In this document: positions 1 through 9,283 of the stretch, piece after piece
Layout: every line of letters begins with the position of its first letter
Position numbering within the stretch: position 1 is the stretch's first letter
Source of the DNA: a virus
IMG/VR virus record: IMGVR_UViG_3300020187_000082
Span: 1 to 37,931 of that record
Reading direction: 5' to 3' (one strand)
DNA length: 37,931 nucleotides
Notes under the pieces: generated by a model
Told to the model about the DNA's origin: nothing
Databases searched by the model: none
The model's input: the letters and a program-made list of their open reading frames with translations, nothing else
Position numbers and translations under genes: made by a program

Positions 1-3000
1 AAATGATGGAACACTTTTTGCTACTCTTCCACCCATACCACTGTGAAGTGTACAATAGTAGTATAGAGTGTCGGGTGTTGAACCATCAACAATCAAATGA
101 GTCATGTTATATAAATCAGCTGAATTATTGTGAGTGTAGTTTATAACACCACTTGTATAAATGGTACCACCACCGTGAGTTCCATCTACAGTGGTTGAGA
201 ATTTTAGTACATGAGTTTTAGGAACCGTAAAGTAGTAGTTGTATCCTTGTTTGATTTGAATTGCACCTGCCTCATCGGCTAAGTCCATTTTAAATTTACC
301 ACCACTGACTGTAACATTTACATGAGCGTGTTTAGGATTGGTATCAGTTCTTGTTGTTTTTCTTTGTAGTGGTTCAGACTTAGAAACAATTTTAAAAATG
401 TTTACGTGTCTAGCCTGTAATCTAGAATGATGCAATATGGATGATGCATCTAATACACCATCTGACTCTGGCGAACCAGCATCATTGTAATGTATGATTG
501 GATTATTAACTCTTGGTGGTGCAATGAATCTTGCATCCGTAACTTTACTCTCGGGTCTCGCTAATTCGTTAATAACTTTAAACCCATCTTCTAACAGAAT
601 GCTATTGTTTTCATATAGTTTACCGTCTTCTTGTGTTTCAAGAACCAAGTAATCTGTAAGATAAGTTTGTAATTCCTTAAGTGTTTGTTTAGAGAAATGT
701 GCAAAATTATCTCTAGAGTTTTCATTCTCCAATAGATGTATGTTTGATACTGAATACAACTCATGGTCGGGTGCAAGACCATCTTCTAAGGCTAAGTGGT
801 CTTCACTATTTCTATCTGAAGTTTCCAACAATACATTGTCTGTTGGATGTAATTGCATAACAACCATGGGTACGAATGTAGTTGATATAATACCCATTCT
901 GTTTTCGAGGTTGAGGTCTTCCTCTGAGAAACGACCTTGAGGTACATCTGTACTTTTAACAGTTTTATGGATTGCAACTTCACCAAAGAATATATGACCA
1001 GCTGGATGTAGTAAATCTTTAACTACACTTCTCCATTTGTTAATGGATTCACCAACTCTAACTATGTAAGAATGAGATTGGTATCTGTGACTGTCATGTA
1101 TATTGGCTGCAGTTGTGTCTAACCAAGATTTGTCCCCAACAAAATGTTCTTGTATAAGACCTTCTCCACCAAAACTACCACGACCATTGTAAGGGTCATC
1201 GAACATAACTTTGAATGAGTCTTCATTAGCATATGCAACTCTTTCATCCTGTAGGAAAGAACCTTTTAAATTTGTATACTTAAGAACGTGTCTGTCTTGG
1301 TCATAACTAAGAACGTCTGCAGTTGCACCCGAAATATCACCAACAATTTTTTCTCCTTGGTTTAGGGATGATGTTGGGGTTGTAATCATCATCGGGAAAG
1401 TTGATGTAGGACTTGCTACTGCATCTGAGGTGAATCTATTACCTTGGTCTAGTATGTTTAACTTTTCAATAGCACCAATGGTTGATGAGTATGCAAATAA
1501 TGTCGCACCATTACCTGTTGCAACATTCTGATTTCTAATAATGGCACTTTGGTTAGATAGCTGACTCGTGATAGGAGCTCCATCTTTAAACACACCTGTA
1601 TGTGTACTATCTCTGAGGATAGTTAATCTATTTTTCTGTACGTCTACTTCTAGTACTTTACCTGTTGCAGTTGTCTCAAAGTTTTCTACTTGAGTTATTA
1701 ATTCACCCTCAACAAATTGACTTACATCATCAAGGAATATGTAACCGCCTGGATATACTTTTGGAAGAGTGTGATAACCTGCGCCTGGGTCTGAAATTAT
1801 AACTTCTCTGATTCTTCCATCTTCAGAGTTATAGTTTATTGCTCTGCCATCTTCATATACTATTCTATAGTATTCGATGACAATCTCTACAACATCACCA
1901 GCACTACAAGGTTCTTCAAATACTACTCTATCATTTTTGTGAGAGTAGTCATGTTTTGTATGTGATGTATTTGCTGTTTTTTCTATACCATTCTTAAATA
2001 CTGTAATGGAGTTATCGTTAAAGAACAAACTCTTACCATGGATGTCATCACCATTGAAAAGTGTTTGACCAGCTGTTGCAATGTATTCGTATTGACCAAA
2101 TGTCTCATGGTTTTCTTGAATGACTTCGTCACCCACTGAACCTATGATACCAGCTGCACCCGAACCACCTGTGGCAGTGTTGTCAAAGACAACCATCTCT
2201 CCACCTTCGTAATTTGTTCCACCCAAATCAATGAATATCCTTTCAACTCCACCAAGTGATAAACCACTTACGTTAGTTTGACATTCTACTGAATCTAGGT
2301 TATCCTTTGCACCGAGGAAATTAATTGTGTCAGCATTGCTATACATGGAACCAGCATTACCACCTTCAAGTAGTATACCACCACCATCTTCCCACAATAG
2401 GTCAAAATCTACAGGTTCTTTTAGAATGAACCCACCATCTTCTAGTAATGTAGAATCCCCTGTTTCAGATAGCATCTTACCATCTTCTGAGTCTACACCG
2501 ACATATGTTGAAGATGCATCATGGTTTATAGAATGTATTAAACCTTGAAGGGTTGCAGTTTCTATGGTAACCCCATCTCTGTCAACTAGGTCTACTTCAG
2601 CACCAGCAGTAAAGGTTCCTTTGTGATTGTCTGTAATTTCTAATGAGTATTCATCGTTATTGATGTCAAGAACATATACAGATTCAATAACTGATTCGGC
2701 TTGAATTGCAGTCTTAGTTGAATCTCTATACTCTACAATCTTGTCTGTTGCAACTGGAACTCGACCTTGTATGGTCATCTTAACATTTACTCTTCTTTCT
2801 TGAGAGTAATCTGAATCAGATGCAAATATAGTTTCGTTATAAGGGTATCGCACCTCTGCATCGTCCCCATATAGAAGTCTCATTAAGAACTTTAATGAAT
2901 CTTCCGTACCCTTTTGTTGATATAGGTCTTTGATGTTTTTGATTGTAAGTCTCTTGTTCATTGTGAGACCCAAATCGAAAGATGGTGCTAAATCTGTTTG

Positions 3001-3570
3001 GAAGTAGTTTAAAAAATCTTCCGTTGTATGGTCGATATCAGAATAGTCTAATAGTCGATTGTTTGCGAGAATTGTATTTTCTTTATATGAAGTAACGGAA
3101 GTTTCTCGTCCACCTTCTCGTCCTTTAATGATTTCGCCTTTGGCAAAACCTGTTCCCGATATTGTTTGTAGGTATAATGTATTACCATTGATGACTACTA
3201 TCTTAGATACAGTCTTACTAGTATTACCTACAATGTATTCTCCAACTTTGTATGGAGATAAAAATTGTTCGTCACTGTCGTTATAACCATCGTATAGTAT
3301 TTTTGAACTATCTTGGTCGGGTGATGGTGAGATGGTAGCAGGTTCTAATAATATAGCACCTGTACCATCTTCTAATGAAACACCATCTATGTCACTCTTT
3401 GCAAACTCAGTTTTAGAACTGGTTTCAAAGACCAAGATTTCTGACTCTAGATATTCAAAGTATGCATTGAGGAAAGCCTCAAACATCGGAGACTCTTCCT
3501 TCAAATACTCGGGAAGTAATGAAGGTAGTCTATGACTTAGCTTATCTATTGAAAAATCTTGGTGAGACAT
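1..3570 (-). CDS. Large virion structural protein (baseplate/tail-fibre type), partial at left edge
   Basis: The reading frame is open from the ATG at 3570 to the window edge, giving 1190 visible residues; the C-terminus lies outside. The N-terminus (about residues 1-45) has the pattern LPEYLKEESPMFEAFLNAYFEYLE, typical of large baseplate-associated proteins of marine T4-like phages encoded next to gp6. The body is beta-rich and glycine/aspartate-rich, with scattered LLEDG/ILLEGG motifs. The end visible here carries a cupredoxin-like signature: Cys1173, His1176 and Met1179 inside YYCTLHSGMGG. It lies 14 nt downstream of the 3585-4058 gene on the same strand and is probably co-transcribed with it. 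The role as a tail fibre or peripheral baseplate protein is inferred from position and composition. Confidence 0.75.
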   Translation of the reverse strand, partial: MSHQDFSIDKLSHRLPSLLPEYLKEESPMFEAFLNAYFEYLESEILVFETSSKTEFAKSDIDGVSLEDGTGAILLEPATISPSPDQDSSKILYDGYNDSDEQFLSPYKVGEYIVGNTSKTVSKIVVINGNTLYLQTISGTGFAKGEIIKGREGGRETSVTSYKENTILANNRLLDYSDIDHTTEDFLNYFQTDLAPSFDLGLTMNKRLTIKNIKDLYQQKGTEDSLKFLMRLLYGDDAEVRYPYNETIFASDSDYSQERRVNVKMTIQGRVPVATDKIVEYRDSTKTAIQAESVIESVYVLDINNDEYSLEITDNHKGTFTAGAEVDLVDRDGVTIETATLQGLIHSINHDASSTYVGVDSEDGKMLSETGDSTLLEDGGFILKEPVDFDLLWEDGGGILLEGGNAGSMYSNADTINFLGAKDNLDSVECQTNVSGLSLGGVERIFIDLGGTNYEGGEMVVFDNTATGGSGAAGIIGSVGDEVIQENHETFGQYEYIATAGQTLFNGDDIHGKSLFFNDNSITVFKNGIEKTANTSHTKHDYSHKNDRVVFEEPCSAGDVVEIVIEYYRIVYEDGRAINYNSEDGRIREVIISDPGAGYHTLPKVYPGGYIFLDDVSQFVEGELITQVENFETTATGKVLEVDVQKNRLTILRDSTHTGVFKDGAPITSQLSNQSAIIRNQNVATGNGATLFAYSSTIGAIEKLNILDQGNRFTSDAVASPTSTFPMMITTPTSSLNQGEKIVGDISGATADVLSYDQDRHVLKYTNLKGSFLQDERVAYANEDSFKVMFDDPYNGRGSFGGEGLIQEHFVGDKSWLDTTAANIHDSHRYQSHSYIVRVGESINKWRSVVKDLLHPAGHIFFGEVAIHKTVKSTDVPQGRFSEEDLNLENRMGIISTTFVPMVVMQLHPTDNVLLETSDRNSEDHLALEDGLAPDHELYSVSNIHLLENENSRDNFAHFSKQTLKELQTYLTDYLVLETQEDGKLYENNSILLEDGFKVINELARPESKVTDARFIAPPRVNNPIIHYNDAGSPESDGVLDASSILHHSRLQARHVNIFKIVSKSEPLQRKTTRTDTNPKHAHVNVTVSGGKFKMDLADEAGAIQIKQGYNYYFTVPKTHVLKFSTTVDGTHGGGTIYTSGVINYTHNNSADLYNMTHLIVDGSTPDTLYYYCTLHSGMGGRVAKSVPSF

Positions 3571-3584
3571 ATTTTAGTTTAACC

Positions 3585-4058
3585 TTAACTTAAAGTTGCA
3601 CCTAGTGATGAGACAAGGAACCAAGAAGTTCCGTTCCACATCAACACTACTGCTTCACCACGAGCGTCTAACTTAATTTGCTCTGTAGTATCTGTGGAGT
3701 AACCCCAAGATGTTACAGTAATATTAGCTTTATGAGTTGAAGCTGGTTCGGTTGAAGCAAGGATAATTTTCAACTGACCTACGTCTGTTCCGTTATCCAA
3801 AGTGAATGCAACATCACCACTGAAAGCAGTACCATCAATGAACGTTGCAAAAGTTGATGCAAGGTTTGACGCTGTTGCTGTCAATGTAGCAATATCATCT
3901 ACTGCTAAGTGAGTTGGAATGTTTTCAAACATCTGACCAATGGTCATCTTTTTGTTTACAGGAGTTCCGCCTGGGTTATCTACAATGTGCAATAAATCAT
4001 CAGCACCGATTTCTGAATCAGCAACTGCTGTTAAAGCTGTTATTTTCTTATCTGCCAT
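3585..4058 (-). CDS. Virion structural protein, tail-fibre/baseplate associated
   Basis: 157 residues. The N-terminus (MADKKITALTAV, then a segment ending in a DLLHIVDNPGGTPVNKKMTI pattern) is characteristic of short structural proteins found beside the baseplate genes of marine T4-like phages, where many copies carry an ITELT-type opening. The C-terminal half is beta-rich and ends in an LMWNGTSWFLVSS motif that recurs at the end of phage fibre modules. A good ribosome site (AGGAG) precedes the ATG. It sits between gp6 and the giant structural gene. No enzymatic motif is visible. The exact position in the virion cannot be told from sequence. Confidence 0.65.
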   Translation of the reverse strand: MADKKITALTAVADSEIGADDLLHIVDNPGGTPVNKKMTIGQMFENIPTHLAVDDIATLTATASNLASTFATFIDGTAFSGDVAFTLDNGTDVGQLKIILASTEPASTHKANITVTSWGYSTDTTEQIKLDARGEAVVLMWNGTSWFLVSSLGATLS

Positions 4059-4090
4059 TTTTATTTCTCCTAAAATTGACTAATTTAATT

Positions 4091-4141
4091 AAAACCTCTT
4101 TCGAGGAATGCTACTCTAAGCACTGAACCTACAGTCTTAGA
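4091..4141. terminator. Tandem hairpins between gp6 and the next structural gene
   Basis: Two inverted repeats fill the 98-nt gap. The first (4115-4141) pairs TCTAAG-ACTG with CAGT-CTTAGA around a 6-nt loop, with one bulged C. The second (4095-4106) reads on the minus strand as CCTC-GAAA-GAGG, a GNRA tetraloop, followed by TTTT (4094-4091). In the direction of transcription the strong hairpin comes first and the U-tract hairpin second. This may be a weak rho-independent terminator or RNA-processing site reducing read-through from gp6 into the fibre genes. Confidence 0.45.
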
Positions 4142-4156
4142 CCACTTTATGCATAA

Positions 4157-6028
4157 TTAATATGAAGAGGTTGATGTGGATTTATACCCAACACCAGCAC
4201 TCGACTCACCACTTGCAATGGTGTCTACTTCACCTGTTACACTAACATCTGATGGGTCGATATCTACTAGATTACCTAGTGTTGCAACCACATCATTACC
4301 TGCTGGTATAACTGTGAAATCAATCGTTGAATCAGTATTAACCGTTGAGGTAATATTGATGGCATTGATTGTTACTTTCCCATTCGGATAATCCACTGTA
4401 CCAGCTGTACTATCCAAATAAACTCTGGCACCACTTGATAAGTAGAACCGTCTTAGGTTACCTTTACCATCATCATCGAAATAATGAATGTTAACTGCAT
4501 CCCCTTGAGTATAGAAACCTGTTGTTTGGGTGATACCACCACCCGCTGCATTATATCCATCGTTTGGATTGTATAATGCATTACCAAAAACACTTGTATA
4601 TCCTGTCTCTTGACCAGTCTTTATAGTAGTTGCTTTTCGTAATCTGATATTACATGTGTTAGAAAGAATTGAACCATCCGTTTCGTCAATAGCTTTAACA
4701 AGATTCGAATGTCTGAATACAGAATCAAAGTTTGAAAGGTTAGTATTGTCGAACGTATTGATTGCACTTGTTACTAGTGTCACCAATTCTCCGTTAGAGT
4801 ATTGTGTTGCATTCTCGTTATATTTGAATACACATGTAATTAAAATTTTGACTATGTCTGCATCGATGATAGTAGGTCTAACAGTCAACATATTTAGTTT
4901 GTTGAGTTTGCTTTGAACTAACTTCTTCTCTGTATCAGATAAGTAGTCTGAGTTTTTGGGTTTAAGTGCAATGAACACTTTACCATATTCGGGTGGGTCA
5001 TTGTCTTCACCACCCCATACTGCAACTGCATCTGCGTTTGGGTAATACTCACTGACCTTTGCTTTGTAGTCATTCAGTGTTACCAATCTATTTTGAGATG
5101 TGTAAAACTTTGTTGCTTTAAATTTGATTGAGTCGATAGATTCTTTCTCTGCACCACCTGTAGCTGGAATGACTCTAGTTGTCCTTACATCTGAAAATCC
5201 ATTGATACCACCCACCATTGTAAATAAGTTAGCACCATCTGCATGAGCATCATCCACTACAATATAAGTCACTGCAATTGAATCACCATCTTTAAGACTA
5301 GCACCAAGAACACCATCACCAAAATAAAGTTCAATGTATCCTTCTTCGTTTTCTTGAGTGTAATATACTTTAGAGGTTGTAGTAATTGCTGAGATATCTG
5401 TTGACAATGCATAGTTAGATGATACACCGCTACTTGTGACCACAACACTTAATTTAGATTTATCTACCCTTTGATTACTAAGCACAAACTTTGGATTTGC
5501 AATTTGATTATCAAACACATAGATGTCTGTTGCATAAGTTCCCTGTACAAGGTTTACATCCGTGTAATTATAAGTAGTTCCATTCTGACTTGGTCTTACT
5601 GTTGATGACACTACAAAATCGTAGTTGGTTCCATCGTATACTGTCTGAAAAACTGTTCCTCTTAAAAGTTGCATTTCTGAAGTGGTTGGCAATGTACCGT
5701 CTGCATTTCTTACACCACTACATGCAACATCTACTGTTGCTTCGGACGCTGCTTCAGACGCTGGAATAAATCCTAAATCCTTTGCACGTGATACTACATT
5801 CTTTCTCATTTGTGCAGAGTCTAGGAATAATTCCGAAGCTGCAATGTTAGTATTGATTGCACCAATATGAGATGCATATGCAAGAAGGTCAATCAAGACT
5901 GACATGTTTGACCCTTCGAAATCGTAATCTTTAAATTGTTGTTGTCCTTTTAGATACGACTTAAGGTTATCTGAAATTGAATCAAAGTCTAAATCTGTTA
6001 CATTTATTTGTGAACTATTTGTTGCCAT
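4157..6028 (-). CDS. 6: Baseplate wedge subunit gp6 (baseplate J-like)
   Basis: 623 residues, close to T4 gp6 (660). The N-terminus (FDSISDNLKSYLKG then FKDYDFEGSNMSVLIDLLAY and LFLDSAQMRKNVVSRAKDLGF) is the diagnostic opening of T4-like gp6, which forms the inner dimer ring of the baseplate wedge and links wedges together. The central part (about 285-400) matches the baseplate J-like fold. The gene is one base downstream of gp25, as expected for a wedge operon (gp25-gp6). The start at 6028 is just after the gp25 stop at 6030. I see no disruption. Confidence 0.93.
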   Translation of the reverse strand: MATNSSQINVTDLDFDSISDNLKSYLKGQQQFKDYDFEGSNMSVLIDLLAYASHIGAINTNIAASELFLDSAQMRKNVVSRAKDLGFIPASEAASEATVDVACSGVRNADGTLPTTSEMQLLRGTVFQTVYDGTNYDFVVSSTVRPSQNGTTYNYTDVNLVQGTYATDIYVFDNQIANPKFVLSNQRVDKSKLSVVVTSSGVSSNYALSTDISAITTTSKVYYTQENEEGYIELYFGDGVLGASLKDGDSIAVTYIVVDDAHADGANLFTMVGGINGFSDVRTTRVIPATGGAEKESIDSIKFKATKFYTSQNRLVTLNDYKAKVSEYYPNADAVAVWGGEDNDPPEYGKVFIALKPKNSDYLSDTEKKLVQSKLNKLNMLTVRPTIIDADIVKILITCVFKYNENATQYSNGELVTLVTSAINTFDNTNLSNFDSVFRHSNLVKAIDETDGSILSNTCNIRLRKATTIKTGQETGYTSVFGNALYNPNDGYNAAGGGITQTTGFYTQGDAVNIHYFDDDGKGNLRRFYLSSGARVYLDSTAGTVDYPNGKVTINAINITSTVNTDSTIDFTVIPAGNDVVATLGNLVDIDPSDVSVTGEVDTIASGESSAGVGYKSTSTSSY

Positions 6029-6029
6029 C

Positions 6030-6449
6030 TTATCGTGCCCTTGTTACTGTGAATGTCAAATCGTTATTTGGAACACCCTCGTTAATGTTATAAAATACGG
6101 TTACATCCATATTGTTGTTGTCAACATCATCAAATCTTACAGACACATTTGAAACTCTTGGTTCAAACTTTTCTATGGTCTCTACTAAAGTTCTTTGCAT
6201 TCTACGTACCTTTCTATCCGTGTCTAATTCAAATAACATGTTTCTGATAGACCCACCAAAGTTTGGTTTAAATGGTCTTTCATATTTGTTGGTTAGAACA
6301 ATGTTTCTTACTGCTCTACGTATTGCATCCGTATCCGTTTTAAGAGTGACATCACCTGTTACTGGATGAGCTCTCATGGTTATATCCATATCAGAATATA
6401 TGTTTTTGTTTGCAACGGTCTTTCCGTTATTTACTAGTTGGTCTGACAT
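6030..6449 (-). CDS. 25: Baseplate wedge subunit gp25 (GPW/gp25 family)
   Basis: 139 residues (T4 gp25 is 132). It contains the family hallmarks: an N-terminal region leading to DVTLKTDTDAIRRAVRNIVLTNKYERPFKPNFGGSI, then an EPRV element in the second half. gp25 is the conserved wedge core protein that primes sheath polymerisation in contractile tails. A TATAAATA late promoter element ends 5 nt before the ATG, so the late transcript would begin at or next to the start codon. It is followed directly by gp6. Confidence 0.93.
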   Translation of the reverse strand: MSDQLVNNGKTVANKNIYSDMDITMRAHPVTGDVTLKTDTDAIRRAVRNIVLTNKYERPFKPNFGGSIRNMLFELDTDRKVRRMQRTLVETIEKFEPRVSNVSVRFDDVDNNNMDVTVFYNINEGVPNNDLTFTVTRAR

Positions 6450-6454
6450 ATATC

Positions 6455-6462
6455 TATTTATA
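6455..6462 (-). promoter_or_regulatory. T4-type late promoter TATAAATA for gp25-gp6
   Basis: The minus strand reads TATAAATA followed by GATAT and then the gp25 ATG. With the T4 late-promoter geometry (start site 6 nt after the octamer) transcription would begin on the A of the start codon. No Shine-Dalgarno can fit in such a leader. Confidence 0.6.
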
Positions 6463-6473
6463 CTCGCATCATT

Positions 6474-7832
6474 CTATTCTTCAGCAGGAACTACAGGAAA
6501 ATCTGTTGGGGCAGAGCCTGGGCCTGGTCTCTCGGACTTATTAGTCTTACCAGCATTTGCACCACTACCAGTATCCATTGATTTAGTCTTATGGTAATGA
6601 GTTGCAAGTGTTGGGCCGTTACCAGCAGAGGTTGATATATCCCCAGTTGCATGTATTGTTTTATCGTTAGTTTGTTTACCAGTGATATGAACCGTACCGT
6701 CAACTGTTAAATTTGTAGTCATTTTTGTAGTTGGTGAAGTGAATGTTGTGTTACCCACTACATCTGCATTTAATGTTCCACCTATCTGTGCATCTACGTT
6801 ACCTTCGGTCACATCTAGATTGACATTACCTTTTGATACGGTTGTAAGAACATTTCCTTCTGATACTGTTGTGGTCATATCACCCTTCAATACGTTTGTT
6901 GTTACGTTACCAGTATTCACATTGATAGTTACATTACCCTTTTCTACAGTTATATCAGCATTACCTGCTATGAAAATACTATCGTTTTTACACACTACTT
7001 GATAGTGGTCATTTACTATTCTAGAAACTTCTGACCCATCGGGATGTATCTCATGGAATGTTCCCGACCTGTGATGTATGTTTAGTCTTTCTGCAGTTGG
7101 AGTATCATCAACTTCAATTAGATGACCCGACTCTGTTGCTGTAACTTTGTTGTATGGGTAGACTGGTGCTTCTGCACTATCTAAGAATCCTTCTAAGTTA
7201 TCTGATAGTTTATGCTCATAAAGAGTACCCTCTTTAGATACGCCTCTTGCAAAACTTGACAAATCAGACTGGTCGGTGTATAATGGATAGAAAGGCAAAT
7301 CATCTTCTGTTAGTTCTGTCTCTTCAATGGTTGAACCTGTTGCATCATACTTGATGTCAATTGTTTTAGGTTCTTTGGGTGCAGTATCTAATGCACTCGT
7401 TAAACCAAACCCTCTTCTAACATCCTGTTTTGGATTGGGCCCATCGGATGTATCATTGTAATCTTCTACGGTTAACTTTCTAGGGTCATTGAACCCTCTA
7501 TCGGTTGCCCTAGTAATAAGTTCATCTGTAACAGATTCTTTGTACCCTACTTGAGGGATACCTGCTGTTGTTCCTAGTATGATAGGGTCTTGCTTTAAAT
7601 CCCCATCTCTGAAATATCCAAATACTGTAGAACCTTCTACAAGTCCATGTTGAGTTCCTATACCCGAAAGTCCAGCTGCAGTGGTTGGAAGAATTACTTG
7701 ACACCATGGTAAATCGGGTGTTGCAATTAGTTGTTTATTGTCGGTATGTATTCCGTGTATACGTACACGAACCCTACCTATCATAAGAGGGTCTTGTCTG
7801 TCTTCGACTATACCATAAAAATAATGTTCCAT
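6474..7832 (-). CDS. 5: Baseplate central spike gp5, without lysozyme domain
   Basis: 452 residues (T4 gp5 is 575). Residues 1-110 form the gp5/VgrG OB-fold (YGIVEDRQDPLMIGRVRVRI, later DLPWCQVILPTT and FGYFRDGDLKQDPIILGT). About residues 235-400 are the triple-stranded beta-helix spike, with repeated GNVTxxV units (GNVTINV, GNVTTNV, GNVLTTV, GNVNLDV, GNVDAQI). An HYH motif at 412-414 resembles the HxH iron site of phage spike tips. The middle lacks recognisable lysozyme catalytic motifs. The protein ends in Glu-Glu. It follows the gp27-like hub gene with a 1-nt overlap, matching hub assembly. Confidence 0.85.
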   Translation of the reverse strand: MEHYFYGIVEDRQDPLMIGRVRVRIHGIHTDNKQLIATPDLPWCQVILPTTAAGLSGIGTQHGLVEGSTVFGYFRDGDLKQDPIILGTTAGIPQVGYKESVTDELITRATDRGFNDPRKLTVEDYNDTSDGPNPKQDVRRGFGLTSALDTAPKEPKTIDIKYDATGSTIEETELTEDDLPFYPLYTDQSDLSSFARGVSKEGTLYEHKLSDNLEGFLDSAEAPVYPYNKVTATESGHLIEVDDTPTAERLNIHHRSGTFHEIHPDGSEVSRIVNDHYQVVCKNDSIFIAGNADITVEKGNVTINVNTGNVTTNVLKGDMTTTVSEGNVLTTVSKGNVNLDVTEGNVDAQIGGTLNADVVGNTTFTSPTTKMTTNLTVDGTVHITGKQTNDKTIHATGDISTSAGNGPTLATHYHKTKSMDTGSGANAGKTNKSERPGPGSAPTDFPVVPAEE

Positions 7833-9283
7833 TAATCTGTCCCCTTCACTGCTTTATCGGATTCTGCTAAGCCTGGTGCATCTGCAATATCCATTGTATA
7901 ACTTTCTTTAACGCACTCTAAATGCATTATTCCCGAAGCATTTGCTGGTTCAAAATTTAAACTTAAATCTGTAATCAGATATCTATCATCATTTAGGTTT
8001 TCACTTACATTACCATCCAATGTTTCTGCGCCTGGGATTTTTAGTTTGATAACAGTTCCACAAGAGAGGTCGGTTCTCAATGGTATAGTAACTATCATCT
8101 TGTGTTGTTCTAGTATTTCTAAGAGAGCTCTTCTCTCTAATTTTGCATTGTCTTTATTTTTAATTCCTTGGAAAACTTCGTCTGATGCAATAGAGTCTGC
8201 ATTATCAAAGGTGTGATTTGATGTGTAAGTATAATCTACTATGGTTTTAAATTCTCTATTCATTGCAAGGTCTACATCAACTTCAATTGCATCGGGTGAT
8301 GTTCTATCATCTGTTTGGTTATGAGCAGATAGACTGACTTCATCTTCATCTGTTATAATAAGTGGGAAGCCAGAAAGGTGTGTACCTCTGTCCATGGTTT
8401 CCTTGTAATCGTAAATCACATCTTCTTCTAATTTTCTAACTGGGTCATAGACTTTCATTGAAGCACCATATGCCCCACCAATCATAGCTGAAAGAGTATC
8501 AAATTGTTGTGGTTTATAATAACTTAGGATTCTACTGTTAAGACCGCCTGGAGCATTCAAATCTTTTTCTGAAGACTCTACATCAGCTGATGTTGGTTTC
8601 ATTGTAAACTCAACTGGAAACTCCCTTTGGAACATTCCATCAATCGACCCAAATCTAAACCCGCCGTTAAGTGTCTGATAGAAGAACATAGAGTTTCTCC
8701 ATCCATCACTCTTTTCAGAATGAGAGGTGGTAACACACCAATCGATAAATCTATTGACCGTCCAGTTAGGACAAATGAATTGATGGTTTGCTGGAGTTGT
8801 CTCTTCGTACAAGTCAAACTCTTCGGGATAGAAATGTGTTTCATCTAACAATGCATCTTGTAACATTTGACCCTTTGTACCCCTAAAGGTTTTACTCAAT
8901 CGTTTTTTGTTTACATAGAATTGTCTAGGGTCACAGAAGAATAAAACATATGATTGTGTACTTTCTTTAGGTCTCTGAACGTTTGATACTTTATAGATTC
9001 TAAATGTCTTATCGATAGTAAATTCTTTTGGAGCCTCTTCGTCAAATCCTTCCTTTTGTTTAATGGATAAACGCAAGAATTCCTGTCCTGTAAATCTGTA
9101 GTTTTTCAGAATATCTAGACCATCGATAACCGATGCTTGCCCCGAACAAAACTTTGAGAAGATTGATTCATATAATGTTACACCCACAGTCAAAGCATCG
9201 ATGACAACTGTCTCTCCATGCTGGTTTATTATTGTGAATGCTTCGATGGAAAATCCACCTTCAACAAAATTTCCTTGGGCCAT
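7832..9283 (-). CDS. Baseplate hub protein, gp27-like
   Basis: 483 residues (T4 gp27 is 391). It lies directly upstream of gp5 and downstream of gp53, the place where the gp27-type hub trimer that carries the gp5 spike is expected. The N-terminal 120 residues (an EAFTIINQHGE-like start, then ASVIDGLDILKNYRFTGQEFLRLSI) look like the tube-like domain of gp27/gpD proteins, and IYKVSNVQRPKESTQSYVL resembles a hub beta strand. No lysozyme or peptidase motif is seen. The name rests on synteny plus general resemblance; a profile search against gp27 would decide. Confidence 0.6.
   Translation of the reverse strand: MAQGNFVEGGFSIEAFTIINQHGETVVIDALTVGVTLYESIFSKFCSGQASVIDGLDILKNYRFTGQEFLRLSIKQKEGFDEEAPKEFTIDKTFRIYKVSNVQRPKESTQSYVLFFCDPRQFYVNKKRLSKTFRGTKGQMLQDALLDETHFYPEEFDLYEETTPANHQFICPNWTVNRFIDWCVTTSHSEKSDGWRNSMFFYQTLNGGFRFGSIDGMFQREFPVEFTMKPTSADVESSEKDLNAPGGLNSRILSYYKPQQFDTLSAMIGGAYGASMKVYDPVRKLEEDVIYDYKETMDRGTHLSGFPLIITDEDEVSLSAHNQTDDRTSPDAIEVDVDLAMNREFKTIVDYTYTSNHTFDNADSIASDEVFQGIKNKDNAKLERRALLEILEQHKMIVTIPLRTDLSCGTVIKLKIPGAETLDGNVSENLNDDRYLITDLSLNFEPANASGIMHLECVKESYTMDIADAPGLAESDKAVKGTD

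Noticed and set aside
591-986. Several short frames antisense to or out of frame with the giant structural gene
   Set aside because: The minus-strand frame from 3570 to the window edge is continuous and has typical structural protein sequence; the others are shadows.
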